From contig JACQXH010000185.1 in the NCBI GenBank assembly GCA_016208845.1, positions 1 to 14,147 of the forward strand: a stretch of DNA of 14,147 nucleotides. The letters are read 5' to 3'. This stretch comes from Nitrospirota bacterium (GTDB taxonomy: Bacteria; Nitrospirota; Thermodesulfovibrionia; UBA6902; BMS3Bbin08). Of the stretch, positions 7,391-14,147 are shown one piece after another. The notes under the pieces are model-generated. The model worked only from the letters and a program-made list of their open reading frames with translations, did not search any database and was not told where the DNA came from. The first letter of the stretch is position 1. The number at the start of each line of letters is the position of its first letter. A program made the position numbers and the translations under genes.

Positions 7391-8806
7391 TTAAGGCGGC
7401 TGCATCTCCTGAGGACGTATTTTTATTAACGAAATCATGTCCTTTATGTTCTGTCTTAGCCCCCTTGAACAGACTAAGTATATGGCATTAAGTATCATGA
7501 AAATTATCAAAGATAAGTATATGTTTTTTGCCGACCATGCGGCTATCGTAATTGTATAAGTAATAATCAGCAAGGTGGTAATATCGGTATATTTAGGTTT
7601 GCCGTAACTCTTCATGAAAAATCTATGCATTATGTAATAAGACGGGGAAGTAATAATTGCGGCAATAGGAAGACCGAGATAACCGAAGTAATAAACAGTT
7701 ACCGGAGAGATAAGCCATAAAGCCAAACTGTTTGTAATAGTAAATTTCGCAATATCCGAGTTCCTGCCGACAGTTATTAAGCTGCTGGAATATAATCCAA
7801 ATATTGTATTTACTCCAAAAGTCAAACACATCAGTATCAAAACATTTGTAACCGGATACCACTCCTGCCCGTAAAGAAGGGGGATAAGCCGGAAGCTAAA
7901 AGCAGAAAAAATAAATAACGGGAAACACGCCAATAAAAACTGGTATATCCGGCCCTCTTCAACGGCCTTAAGAATCTTCTCCCTTTCATTCTGAAACCTT
8001 GAAAATACCGGATAAGACATTCTGTCGGTTATTCCTATAAAAAAAGATAGTTGAGATACAATCCCGTCAGCAATTCTTATGATGCCTGCTGCCTCTATAC
8101 CTGCAATGCGGGCAACAACAACAGGGTTCAAAGCGCCATTAATATTCCAGGGCAGCAGGGCCAGATTATAAGAGAATACGAATTTGATTATTTCTTTAAA
8201 CAGATCTTTTTCCCACAACAGTCTGAGACTAAAAGGCCTGAACTTAAATCCGAGTAACGAGCTGAGGCCGCGACATATCTCTCCGATCACAATCGCAAAA
8301 ATGCCCAATCCTGAAAATGCTGAGATCACAGAAGGCACATAAAAAGCTATTATTCCCGACACCTCGACAATACCCACTTTCCCATATTCCATTTCTCTTT
8401 CCATCAGGCTCTGGGAGATTCTTAAAATTGACGATATAAAGACGCCAATGCTGCTTAGTGAGATAAGCCAGTACAGCTCTTCCTTCCCGTACCAATGTGA
8501 AAGCAGGGGGGCAGCCGCAAAGAACATTATCACGAGAAAAGCCAGACCATTAAAAAAAACTATCGTAAAGCTCGTTCGGATATAATCGTCGCTTAACTCT
8601 CCATGCTTTCCTATCAGAAATCTGTTAACTCCCAAAATTGCGTAATTTCCCAGGAAGGTGACAAAAAAAGAAGATATTGCATAAAGACCAAACACCTCAA
8701 GCCCCAACAATCTTGCCAGTAATATGCTTCCGGTTGCAGATATAACTAATCCCGCAATTTGCCTGAGTGAAAGATTCAGGAACCCTTTTTTAATTTTATC
8801 TCTCAT
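7391..8806 (-). CDS. Wzx-like polysaccharide flippase (MOP superfamily)
   Basis: A 471-residue integral membrane protein with about twelve to fourteen hydrophobic segments and short loops, the layout of the polysaccharide-transporter branch of the MOP exporters. The N-terminal sequence ISATGSILLARLLGLEVFGLYA (from about 22) is typical: small residues in the first helix, then the LLGLEVFGLYA loop conserved in Wzx/RfbX-like proteins. The mid-protein stretch RMSYPVFSRFQNEREKI is also typical of the family (LPxFS-like segment after helix 7). It would flip undecaprenyl-linked oligosaccharide from the cytoplasmic to the periplasmic face of the inner membrane, feeding the polymerase/ligase encoded downstream. 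The ATG at 8806 lies one base after the upstream TGA stop, so translation is probably coupled. Confidence 0.9.
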   Translation of the reverse strand: MRDKIKKGFLNLSLRQIAGLVISATGSILLARLLGLEVFGLYAISSFFVTFLGNYAILGVNRFLIGKHGELSDDYIRTSFTIVFFNGLAFLVIMFFAAAPLLSHWYGKEELYWLISLSSIGVFISSILRISQSLMEREMEYGKVGIVEVSGIIAFYVPSVISAFSGLGIFAIVIGEICRGLSSLLGFKFRPFSLRLLWEKDLFKEIIKFVFSYNLALLPWNINGALNPVVVARIAGIEAAGIIRIADGIVSQLSFFIGITDRMSYPVFSRFQNEREKILKAVEEGRIYQFLLACFPLFIFSAFSFRLIPLLYGQEWYPVTNVLILMCLTFGVNTIFGLYSSSLITVGRNSDIAKFTITNSLALWLISPVTVYYFGYLGLPIAAIITSPSYYIMHRFFMKSYGKPKYTDITTLLIITYTITIAAWSAKNIYLSLIIFMILNAIYLVCSRGLRQNIKDMISLIKIRPQEMQPP

Positions 8807-8807
8807 C

Positions 8808-9782
8808 TCAATTTAAAACATCCAGTTTTCTTGCAATAACAAGCAAAGAGCCGCCCTTTTTATCACGGTATCTCAGGAAATACCATGGCAGAAAAAACAG
8901 CGCCGCACAATAGGAGAAATATTTTTTGCCTTTTGCAAGGCTTCTATACGCAGACTCGAGTATTTTTTTAACAGTATTGTTGTTAGACTGTGTGTGAACT
9001 TCTTCGATTTTACTGTTTATACTGAAACTGACCTTCCCTGACAGGCCGGCTGGAAGCGCCTCCATAAATTTAAGGGGTTCATCCTTAATACTTACAACTT
9101 CAAAACCGTTCGCCTTTAGCAGAACTTCAAGACTGCGCCTGTTCCACGAAGTTAAATGATGTGGGGGGCAGTCCCATGTCTCTCTGCCAAAGACAAGACC
9201 GAGCCTTTCAGGATTAGGGACTGAAAATACTATATACCCCTTGTCCTTAAGTAATCCATTTACATTTTTCATAAAACCATAAGGGTTTTCGAGATGCTCT
9301 ATAAGATGAAAAAAACAAACTATGTCAAAATTGGTTTTTAGGGGCTGGCTTGAAAACGCATCTAATGTCATACAGTAAACGTTCAGCCCCCTGCCTTTGC
9401 CTGTTTTAACAGCCTGTTCATTTATATCTATACCGACCGATTCATACCCCCTTGCCTCAGTAAGTTCCATGAAATATCCTTCTCCGCATCCAATATCAAG
9501 CAGCCTCCCTTCTTTAACAGGTGCGTTTCTAAAAAACTCCGAGCATTCCCATGTATGCTTTCGATCTGCATACAACGAGGGACGGAATTCCGTCTCCCTG
9601 TACTTTGCTTCATACCATTGTGATGAAGCCGCCCTCATCGGTTCGGAATATGTAACGAAACAGTTGGGGCACATATAAAGTTCGTATTCCTTCCAGCTCT
9701 CCATCGCCCTGGCATTAATTTCTTTATTACATATAGGGCAGCATTTCTTACCGGCTTCAAAATCTTTCATTGCCTTATGCAT
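8808..9782 (-). CDS. SAM-dependent methyltransferase with N-terminal zinc-binding region
   Basis: A 324-residue protein. The N-terminus has two cysteine pairs, CPIC (C15, C18) and CPNC (C38, C41), forming a probable zinc-binding knuckle. The catalytic domain follows: LLDIGCGEGYF (94-104) as motif I, GIDI (117-120), FFHLIEHLENP (157-167), and FSVPNPERLG plus PPHHLTSWNRRSL, a signature of Methyltransf_23-type proteins. A hydrophobic segment near the C-terminus (YCAALFFLPWYFL) may bind the membrane. Zinc-type N-termini are known in sugar C-methyltransferases such as TylC3 homologues, but the lengths and domain order here also suit O- or N-methylation; substrate unresolved. The ATG at 9782 overlaps the upstream radical SAM gene by 16 bases; an in-frame ATG at 9770 is an alternative. 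Confidence 0.87.
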   Translation of the reverse strand: MHKAMKDFEAGKKCCPICNKEINARAMESWKEYELYMCPNCFVTYSEPMRAASSQWYEAKYRETEFRPSLYADRKHTWECSEFFRNAPVKEGRLLDIGCGEGYFMELTEARGYESVGIDINEQAVKTGKGRGLNVYCMTLDAFSSQPLKTNFDIVCFFHLIEHLENPYGFMKNVNGLLKDKGYIVFSVPNPERLGLVFGRETWDCPPHHLTSWNRRSLEVLLKANGFEVVSIKDEPLKFMEALPAGLSGKVSFSINSKIEEVHTQSNNNTVKKILESAYRSLAKGKKYFSYCAALFFLPWYFLRYRDKKGGSLLVIARKLDVLN

Positions 9783-11227
9783 CTCTCGAATATCCCGGCT
9801 TTTTTAAGCAGCAACCTCGTTTTTTGCAGCAGACCGCTTCTCTTTAAGAGAGACTGGGCCGTGTTCCTTGATGCAAGGTACCCAATAAGTGAAGCAAAGA
9901 CCCCCAATTTCCTGAAACTTTTTACATAATATTCGTACATATATTTTCTTCTTAATCTGTTCCCTAACCTTATGCCCCGTTTGTATATTTTTTTTCTCTG
10001 ATGCAAAGACAATTCAGGTGTCTGGAATATCGGCTCATTGACCCACATAAGATTGCCATTCAAATAATCTTCTTTATTAACAACAAAATAATTATTCTCT
10101 TCTATCCAATCATACAGTTCGGTGTTCGGGAAAGGGATCAGGTTATAAAACCTTACATCTCTTAATGGATATTTGGCAGCAAGCCTGAAAGAATCTTCAA
10201 TATCTTTCTCATCTTCCCCGGGAGAACCAATAAGGAAGAAAAGCTCCATATCGTATCCTAATTCAGAAGCGTTCTTGATCCCTTCCTCTATATCCTCAAT
10301 GGACTCTCCCTTTTTTATGTTTTTGAGCACCTTGTTATTGCCGCCCTCAACACCAAAAGCCAGATGTCTGAAACCGATCTCCCTCATCCTCTCAAGAAGC
10401 TGCCGGTCAACCCTGTCCGCCCTTATCCCGTTAGGACAGTTTAATTCTATATCCAATCCTCTTTTTTCTATTTCACTGCATATGGAATACAGACGCTCTT
10501 TGTCTAAATTAAAACAATCATCGCTAAAGTTAAAAACACGGTAACCTTTTTTATACCAGTATTCAATTTCATCCACTACGTTTTGATATGATCGACCTCT
10601 CCATTTACGGCCAACGACCCTTTTTACACAGCAGTAAATACAATTATATGGACAGCCGCGGGAAGAAACGATATTAATCGACTTTGTATCATATTTATCA
10701 ATTTTAAACTTATCATATGAAGGGTAATTAATTGAGTCAATGTCATGAATATAATTCCTGTCCCCCGTGTAAAGGACTTTATCGTTTCCCCTGTAAAGTA
10801 ATCCTTTTATATCCTTATGTTCTTTTCCATTACACAGCTCTAATATTGTTTCTTCTCCTTCGAGAGTTATGCCGTAGTCAATATCCCGGCAATCAAGAAG
10901 CACTTTCTCCTTTAATAAAGATACGTGCGGACCTCCGACAACAATGTCAATTTGTGGGAAGCTCGATTTAATTTCTCTTATTACCTGATAATGGTGTCTG
11001 TACTTTGAGGTCATCAGACTAAGTCCGACTATATCCGGATTGAAGGCTGCTATATCTTTGAGAAAGGACTTCTTTTCTTCACGAAAGCGCAGATCACACA
11101 CTTTATACTCAATGTCTGCACGCCTTAAACTCTCGGCAATATAGCCCAATCCTACGGGCCAGTTCGGCGTCATATAGAAACTTCCAGGATAATCGGGGTG
11201 AATCAGAAAAGCTTTTGAATATTTCAT
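9767..11227 (-). CDS. B12-binding-domain radical SAM protein
   Basis: With the ATG at 11227 this protein has 486 residues. The N-terminal third has a cobalamin-binding-like Rossmann layout: GLGYIAESLRRADIEYKVCD (27-46), FNPDIVGLSLMTSKYRHHY, and IVVGGPHVSLL (96-106) with the GGPH turn. No DxHxxG lower-ligand motif is present, as in many members. The radical SAM core starts with SRGCPYNCIYC, whose cysteines C192, C196 and C199 bind a 4Fe-4S cluster, followed by VEGGNNKVLKNIKKG and FLIGSPGEDEKDIEDS. Such enzymes use SAM, and often cobalamin, to methylate unreactive carbons or rearrange substrates; the substrate here is unknown. An in-frame TTG sits just before the ATG, but AAGGA four bases upstream of the ATG favours 11227. 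It follows the other radical SAM gene by about 20 bases. Confidence 0.88.
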   Translation of the reverse strand: MKYSKAFLIHPDYPGSFYMTPNWPVGLGYIAESLRRADIEYKVCDLRFREEKKSFLKDIAAFNPDIVGLSLMTSKYRHHYQVIREIKSSFPQIDIVVGGPHVSLLKEKVLLDCRDIDYGITLEGEETILELCNGKEHKDIKGLLYRGNDKVLYTGDRNYIHDIDSINYPSYDKFKIDKYDTKSINIVSSRGCPYNCIYCCVKRVVGRKWRGRSYQNVVDEIEYWYKKGYRVFNFSDDCFNLDKERLYSICSEIEKRGLDIELNCPNGIRADRVDRQLLERMREIGFRHLAFGVEGGNNKVLKNIKKGESIEDIEEGIKNASELGYDMELFFLIGSPGEDEKDIEDSFRLAAKYPLRDVRFYNLIPFPNTELYDWIEENNYFVVNKEDYLNGNLMWVNEPIFQTPELSLHQRKKIYKRGIRLGNRLRRKYMYEYYVKSFRKLGVFASLIGYLASRNTAQSLLKRSGLLQKTRLLLKKAGIFERCIRQ

Positions 11228-11231
11228 CAAG

Positions 11232-11236
11232 TCCTT
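11232..11236 (-). promoter_or_regulatory. Shine-Dalgarno deciding the start at 11227
   Basis: The minus strand reads AAGGA four bases before the ATG at 11227. It lies only one base before the in-frame TTG at 11230, too close for that codon to be the start, so the ATG is preferred. Confidence 0.5.
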
Positions 11237-11248
11237 GGGAATTCCAGG

Positions 11249-12715
11249 CTAACTATTAAATGCAGTCGAATTCCTGTATTTCTGATTGAAAGTTAAGAGC
11301 AGGCGATAAATTTTTTCCGACAATATTTTTTTAAGTACATTTTTAATATGCCATCGATATGGATGAAATATTTTAATTGCCATTTCCATCCATTGTCTAA
11401 CAGCGCTTTCATTAAAATCTTCTGTCTCAATACATACAATATCTGAATTGAAAAAAGCATCCTCAATATTTTTGAGATAACCTTTTCCATTACAATACTC
11501 GTAAAGGGGCGTTCCTTTATGCGGGTTGACAATAAAGGGGGCAATCTCTCTTAGTCCCAGTGAATTGAGCTCTCTTAAGAACCTTATGGTTTCATTAAAT
11601 GATTTTTCTGTTTCACCGGGATACCCGATCATTAAAAAGGCAACAGTGCATATCTTATACTTCCTGCACATCCTGACGACTTCCCTTGCCTTATCCAGAG
11701 AAACTTGTTTGTTCATAGCCGTTAAGACCCGCTCATTGCCGCTCTCTAATGCGAGGTTGAGCTGTTTGCATCCGGATATTTTCATGAAACTAAGGAGTTC
11801 TTCATCCAGGTGGTTTATCATGACACCGGAATTAATCGCCCAATTTATTTTTCTCTTTGCCAGTTCCAGAAATAAATTTTTTGCGCGCTTTTTATTCACA
11901 GTCAGATTGTCATCTTCAAACTCTATGTAAATGTCTCCGTAACGTTCTTTTAGAGCATCTATCTCTGTCATGACATTTTCCGGTGAACGTGTCCTGTATT
12001 TTCTGCCATATTCATTTCCTGAAGTGTGCAGTGAACAAAAGTTGCAGCTATATGGACAGCCTCTCGACGTAATAACGGAGATTGTTCTTTGATTTCGATT
12101 GCCTCTTGGCGACCTTTTAAAATACTTTTCCATTGGCAAAAGATGGCGGGCAGGGAACGGCAAAGTGTCCAAATCCTCTATAACAGGGGCAAGCCCGTTA
12201 TCTATAATCTTGTTCCCCTGCTTATATAAAATTCCCCGTATTTCGGTGAGGTCCGTCCCTGACAATAGATTAAGCAGAGGTAATTCTCCTTCTCCCCTGA
12301 CTACTATGTCCACATGAGAGGTCAGTGCTTCAAGAGAAAAACTGGTCGGATAAATTCCACCGAGTACTATAGGTTTTTCCGGGTAGCGGTCTTTTATTTC
12401 AGATGCAAATACTTCGGTTAAGAAGGAGAGACTGTTAAAAGGACACGAGATCCCTATGAAATCCGTATCTGCAGGTATGAGTCTCACTGTATCTTCAGGG
12501 CTCAATCCATAAATATAGTATTCCCTGCTGCCTTTAATAATTTTTCTCCTATGATCAACTCCTTCAGCAAAAGCATCTATAACCACTGCGTCATGTCCGT
12601 GCTTTTCTAAAAAAGCGCTTATATAACCTATTCCGAGGTTCTGAGAAAACCCTTCATGATTTTTAAAGTTGCTCTCTGAGAAGACCCAGGGAAGAGCTAT
12701 TAGCGTTATCTTCAT
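11249..12715 (-). CDS. B12-binding-domain radical SAM protein
   Basis: A 488-residue protein of the same architecture as its downstream neighbour. The N-terminal cobalamin-binding-like domain has LGIGYISAFLEKHGHDAVVIDAF (27-49), TDFIGISCPFNSLSFLTEVF (84-103) and IVLGGIYPTS (116-125); no DxHxxG is present. The radical SAM domain begins at SRGCPYSCNFC with the cluster cysteines C220, C224 and C227, followed by IEFEDDNLTVNKKRAKNLF, LALESGNERVLTAMNK and FLMIGYPGETEKSFNETIRF. These are typical of the BchE/HpnJ-like class that carries out radical methylation, cyclisation or oxidative chemistry. In this cluster it may modify a sugar or a lipid carrier (inference). The ATG at 12715 follows the glycosyltransferase stop by nine bases with only a weak upstream site. 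Confidence 0.88.
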   Translation of the reverse strand: MKITLIALPWVFSESNFKNHEGFSQNLGIGYISAFLEKHGHDAVVIDAFAEGVDHRRKIIKGSREYYIYGLSPEDTVRLIPADTDFIGISCPFNSLSFLTEVFASEIKDRYPEKPIVLGGIYPTSFSLEALTSHVDIVVRGEGELPLLNLLSGTDLTEIRGILYKQGNKIIDNGLAPVIEDLDTLPFPARHLLPMEKYFKRSPRGNRNQRTISVITSRGCPYSCNFCSLHTSGNEYGRKYRTRSPENVMTEIDALKERYGDIYIEFEDDNLTVNKKRAKNLFLELAKRKINWAINSGVMINHLDEELLSFMKISGCKQLNLALESGNERVLTAMNKQVSLDKAREVVRMCRKYKICTVAFLMIGYPGETEKSFNETIRFLRELNSLGLREIAPFIVNPHKGTPLYEYCNGKGYLKNIEDAFFNSDIVCIETEDFNESAVRQWMEMAIKIFHPYRWHIKNVLKKILSEKIYRLLLTFNQKYRNSTAFNS

Positions 12716-12724
12716 GTCAATTAT

Positions 12725-14147
12725 CTATCTTGTCTCTAATATCTCTGAAAGCTTTTTCCTGAAAACAGGAAATCCGAAATTCTCTACAACCTTTGATCTC
12801 AGATATTCCGGATCATAAAATTCTTTTTTTACTTCCCCGGTCAAGACCCGAACAATATTCTCAGCAAGTCCTTTCTCATCGCCCGGATCAACTAAAACCC
12901 CGATCTCTCCGTCCAGCACTGCATCTACAGATCCGTCTTTGTTCCCGGCGATTACAGGTTTCCCACAAGCCAGAGCTTCAAGAAACACTATCCCGAACCC
13001 CTCTTTTTTGCTCGGCATGACGAATATGTCACAGAGATTGTAGTAATCCACTATCTCTTCTTCAGGTATAAAACCGGACAAGACAACGTTATCCTCTAAT
13101 GCATTTTCTTTAATCAGTTTCTTTATTCTTTCGATATCATCTCCTGAGCCTCCGATTATATATTTTGTCTTTGGAATTTTTTTTATTACGTCTTTCATGG
13201 CAAGTATGACTTTATCGTATCCCTTGTATTGTTCCGACTTTGATAACCTTGCTATGGTTAGAAGGGCCTTGTCATCGTTCTTTATCTTCCATCTGTCCAT
13301 GAGATACTGAGGTTTCGGCTTCGGCCGGAACCTGGCAGGATCAAATGTATTAGGGAGTATATATACATTTTCTTTTGCATAGTCCGGCAGCTGTCTCAAA
13401 ATCTCCCCTCTGGTAAATCTGCTCACCGATAAAATCCCGCGGGAATGCCTGCATGCCAGGGACTTCAATCCGTTCATATTCCACGCCTCTATGCCGTGGG
13501 TTATCGTAAGATAAGGTATTTTGAAAATTTTATTTAATGCCATGCACAGCAATGAAAAATTTATATGGCCGCACAAGATAATGTCCGGCTTAAAATTAAT
13601 AATCTCTCTGAATACGGCTGTCACGAACAGAGGTTTTCTCAGATATCTGCTCCTGCTGCAGCAATTGAAAGGATATTTAATATTGCCGGGCGGCTCCACG
13701 TCATTTATAGAGATAACATTTAAGGCATGGCCGAGTTCAAACAGCGCCTTTGCCAGGTAGTTGTTGAATGCCTGAATCCCGCCCTTATTACTAAACATAT
13801 CGGGAACCAGAAAGAGGACCTTTGCTTGTTTACCGGCACAACGCGGGGCTTGAAGGGTCTTTAAATCAACAGATGTCTGATGCCGGCCTTTTCCCGGACT
13901 AGTATTCCTTTTTTCCGTCACCACCAGCCCCCACACCCTTGACCAATGGAGATTACCCTTCTTAAATTTGTCCCATGCTCTTTTTGCATATACCTTATTC
14001 AGATTCCCATTTGATACCGTGTCCTCGAAAATACCTCCTCCCATGTTCCGCATCCATATATCAAAAGGAAAAGTAAACCCCTGTTTTTTCCTTGTGACAA
14101 TTTCTTTGGGGAGAATATCTTCAAAGGCTTTGACAAGAAGATACTTG
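12725..14147 (-). CDS. Asparagine synthase C-terminal end fused in frame to a GT4 glycosyltransferase (N-terminus beyond right edge)
   Basis: The frame is open from the right edge, giving 473 visible residues. Visible residues 1-78 are the end of an asparagine synthase-like amidotransferase: LPKEIVTRKKQGFTFPFDIW, then GNLHWSRVWGLVV, the family's C-terminal signature. A linker of about 30 residues (KRNTSPGKGRHQ... to ...CAGKQA) leads directly to a GT-B domain opening KVLFLVPDMFSNKGGIQAFN. The donor domain has LLTIARLSKSEQYKGYDKVI, IIGGSGDDIERIKKLI and EX7E in EGFGIVFLEALACGKPVIAG (E382 and E390 of the visible chain). No stop separates the parts, and from 13918 until the ATG at 13798, inside the first GT strand motif, there is no in-frame ATG, GTG or TTG. 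GTG codons at 13924 and 13921 are the only late alternative starts. The fusion would add a sugar and perhaps amidate a uronate; a lost stop codon or sequence error is the alternative. Confidence 0.8.
   Translation of the reverse strand, partial: KYLLVKAFEDILPKEIVTRKKQGFTFPFDIWMRNMGGGIFEDTVSNGNLNKVYAKRAWDKFKKGNLHWSRVWGLVVTEKRNTSPGKGRHQTSVDLKTLQAPRCAGKQAKVLFLVPDMFSNKGGIQAFNNYLAKALFELGHALNVISINDVEPPGNIKYPFNCCSRSRYLRKPLFVTAVFREIINFKPDIILCGHINFSLLCMALNKIFKIPYLTITHGIEAWNMNGLKSLACRHSRGILSVSRFTRGEILRQLPDYAKENVYILPNTFDPARFRPKPKPQYLMDRWKIKNDDKALLTIARLSKSEQYKGYDKVILAMKDVIKKIPKTKYIIGGSGDDIERIKKLIKENALEDNVVLSGFIPEEEIVDYYNLCDIFVMPSKKEGFGIVFLEALACGKPVIAGNKDGSVDAVLDGEIGVLVDPGDEKGLAENIVRVLTGEVKKEFYDPEYLRSKVVENFGFPVFRKKLSEILETR
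13913..14147 (-). other. Asparagine synthase domain, C-terminal fragment of the fused ORF
   Basis: This is the part of the fused reading frame that belongs to an AsnB/class II amidotransferase-type synthetase domain. The conserved tail elements are LPKEIV, KQGFTFPFDIWM and HWSRVWGLVV, after which stand-alone family members normally stop within a few residues. The glutaminase domain and the ATP-binding SGGxDS loop would lie beyond the right edge. In polysaccharide loci such enzymes often amidate uronic acids or similar carboxyls (family knowledge); that role is inferred here. Confidence 0.85.

Noticed and set aside
9211..9220. Another copy of the GGATTAGGGA repeat
   Set aside because: It encodes part of the conserved FSVPNPERLG segment of the methyltransferase and has no partner or tandem units, so it is a chance match.
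10173..10544. Plus-strand open frame of 123 codons
   Set aside because: It is antisense to the radical SAM gene at 9767-11227 and has a low-complexity Ser/Leu-rich composition, typical of a shadow frame.
11526..11930. Plus-strand open frame of 134 codons
   Set aside because: It is antisense to conserved radical SAM sequence at 11249-12715; no homology-like motifs are seen.

Overview
This window is the inside of a surface-polysaccharide (exopolysaccharide or O-antigen type) biosynthesis locus. Every recognisable gene lies on the minus strand, so transcription runs from right to left. Genes overlap or are separated by at most a few tens of bases, which suggests one long operon with much translational coupling. 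No gene-free stretch exceeds 300 bases, and I see no convincing promoter or terminator inside the window. A Wzx-type flippase and an O-antigen ligase/polymerase-like membrane protein indicate a bacterial envelope glycan made by the Wzx/Wzy route. Moderate-to-low GC, two B12-binding radical SAM proteins and an IVS-type four-helix protein suggest an anaerobic, possibly uncultivated Gram-negative lineage (Nitrospirota-, Omnitrophota- or Desulfobacterota-like). That placement is a guess from gene style, not a measured result.

Layout in transcription order. Right edge to 12725: the C-terminal end of an asparagine synthase-like amidotransferase runs in frame, with no stop codon, into a GT4 glycosyltransferase. 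12715-9767: two adjacent B12-binding-type radical SAM proteins. 9782-8808: a methyltransferase with an N-terminal zinc-binding region. 8806-7391: a Wzx-like flippase. 7378-6656: a second SAM methyltransferase. 6705-5461: a GT4 glycosyltransferase with an atypical active-site motif. 5471-3951: a polytopic O-antigen ligase/Wzy-like protein. 3966-2875: a GT4 glycosyltransferase. 2885-2187: a third SAM methyltransferase. 2148-949: a GT4 glycosyltransferase. 925-575: a small four-helix-bundle protein of the 23S rRNA IVS family. 550 to the left edge: the N-terminal part of a NodU/CmcH-family O-carbamoyltransferase.

Working model. Four GT4 enzymes would build an oligosaccharide repeat on a lipid carrier. 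Three methyltransferases, an amidotransferase-like domain, a carbamoyltransferase and possibly the radical SAM enzymes would decorate it. The flippase would move it across the inner membrane, and the Wzy/WaaL-like protein would polymerise or ligate it. No initiating phosphoglycosyltransferase, chain-length regulator, export porin or nucleotide-sugar gene is visible here, so those must lie outside the window.

Two features stand out. (1) The amidotransferase/GT4 in-frame fusion has no internal ATG, GTG or TTG that would let a full GT start on its own after the amidotransferase end. (2) The four-helix gene is enclosed by a near-perfect 17-bp inverted repeat (551-567 and 953-969) built from GGATTA units. 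This repeat supplies the last codons of the upstream glycosyltransferase, ends one base before the carbamoyltransferase start codon, and could fold in RNA into a long stem. That arrangement resembles the 23S rRNA intervening sequences from which this protein family is known, but here it sits between protein-coding genes.
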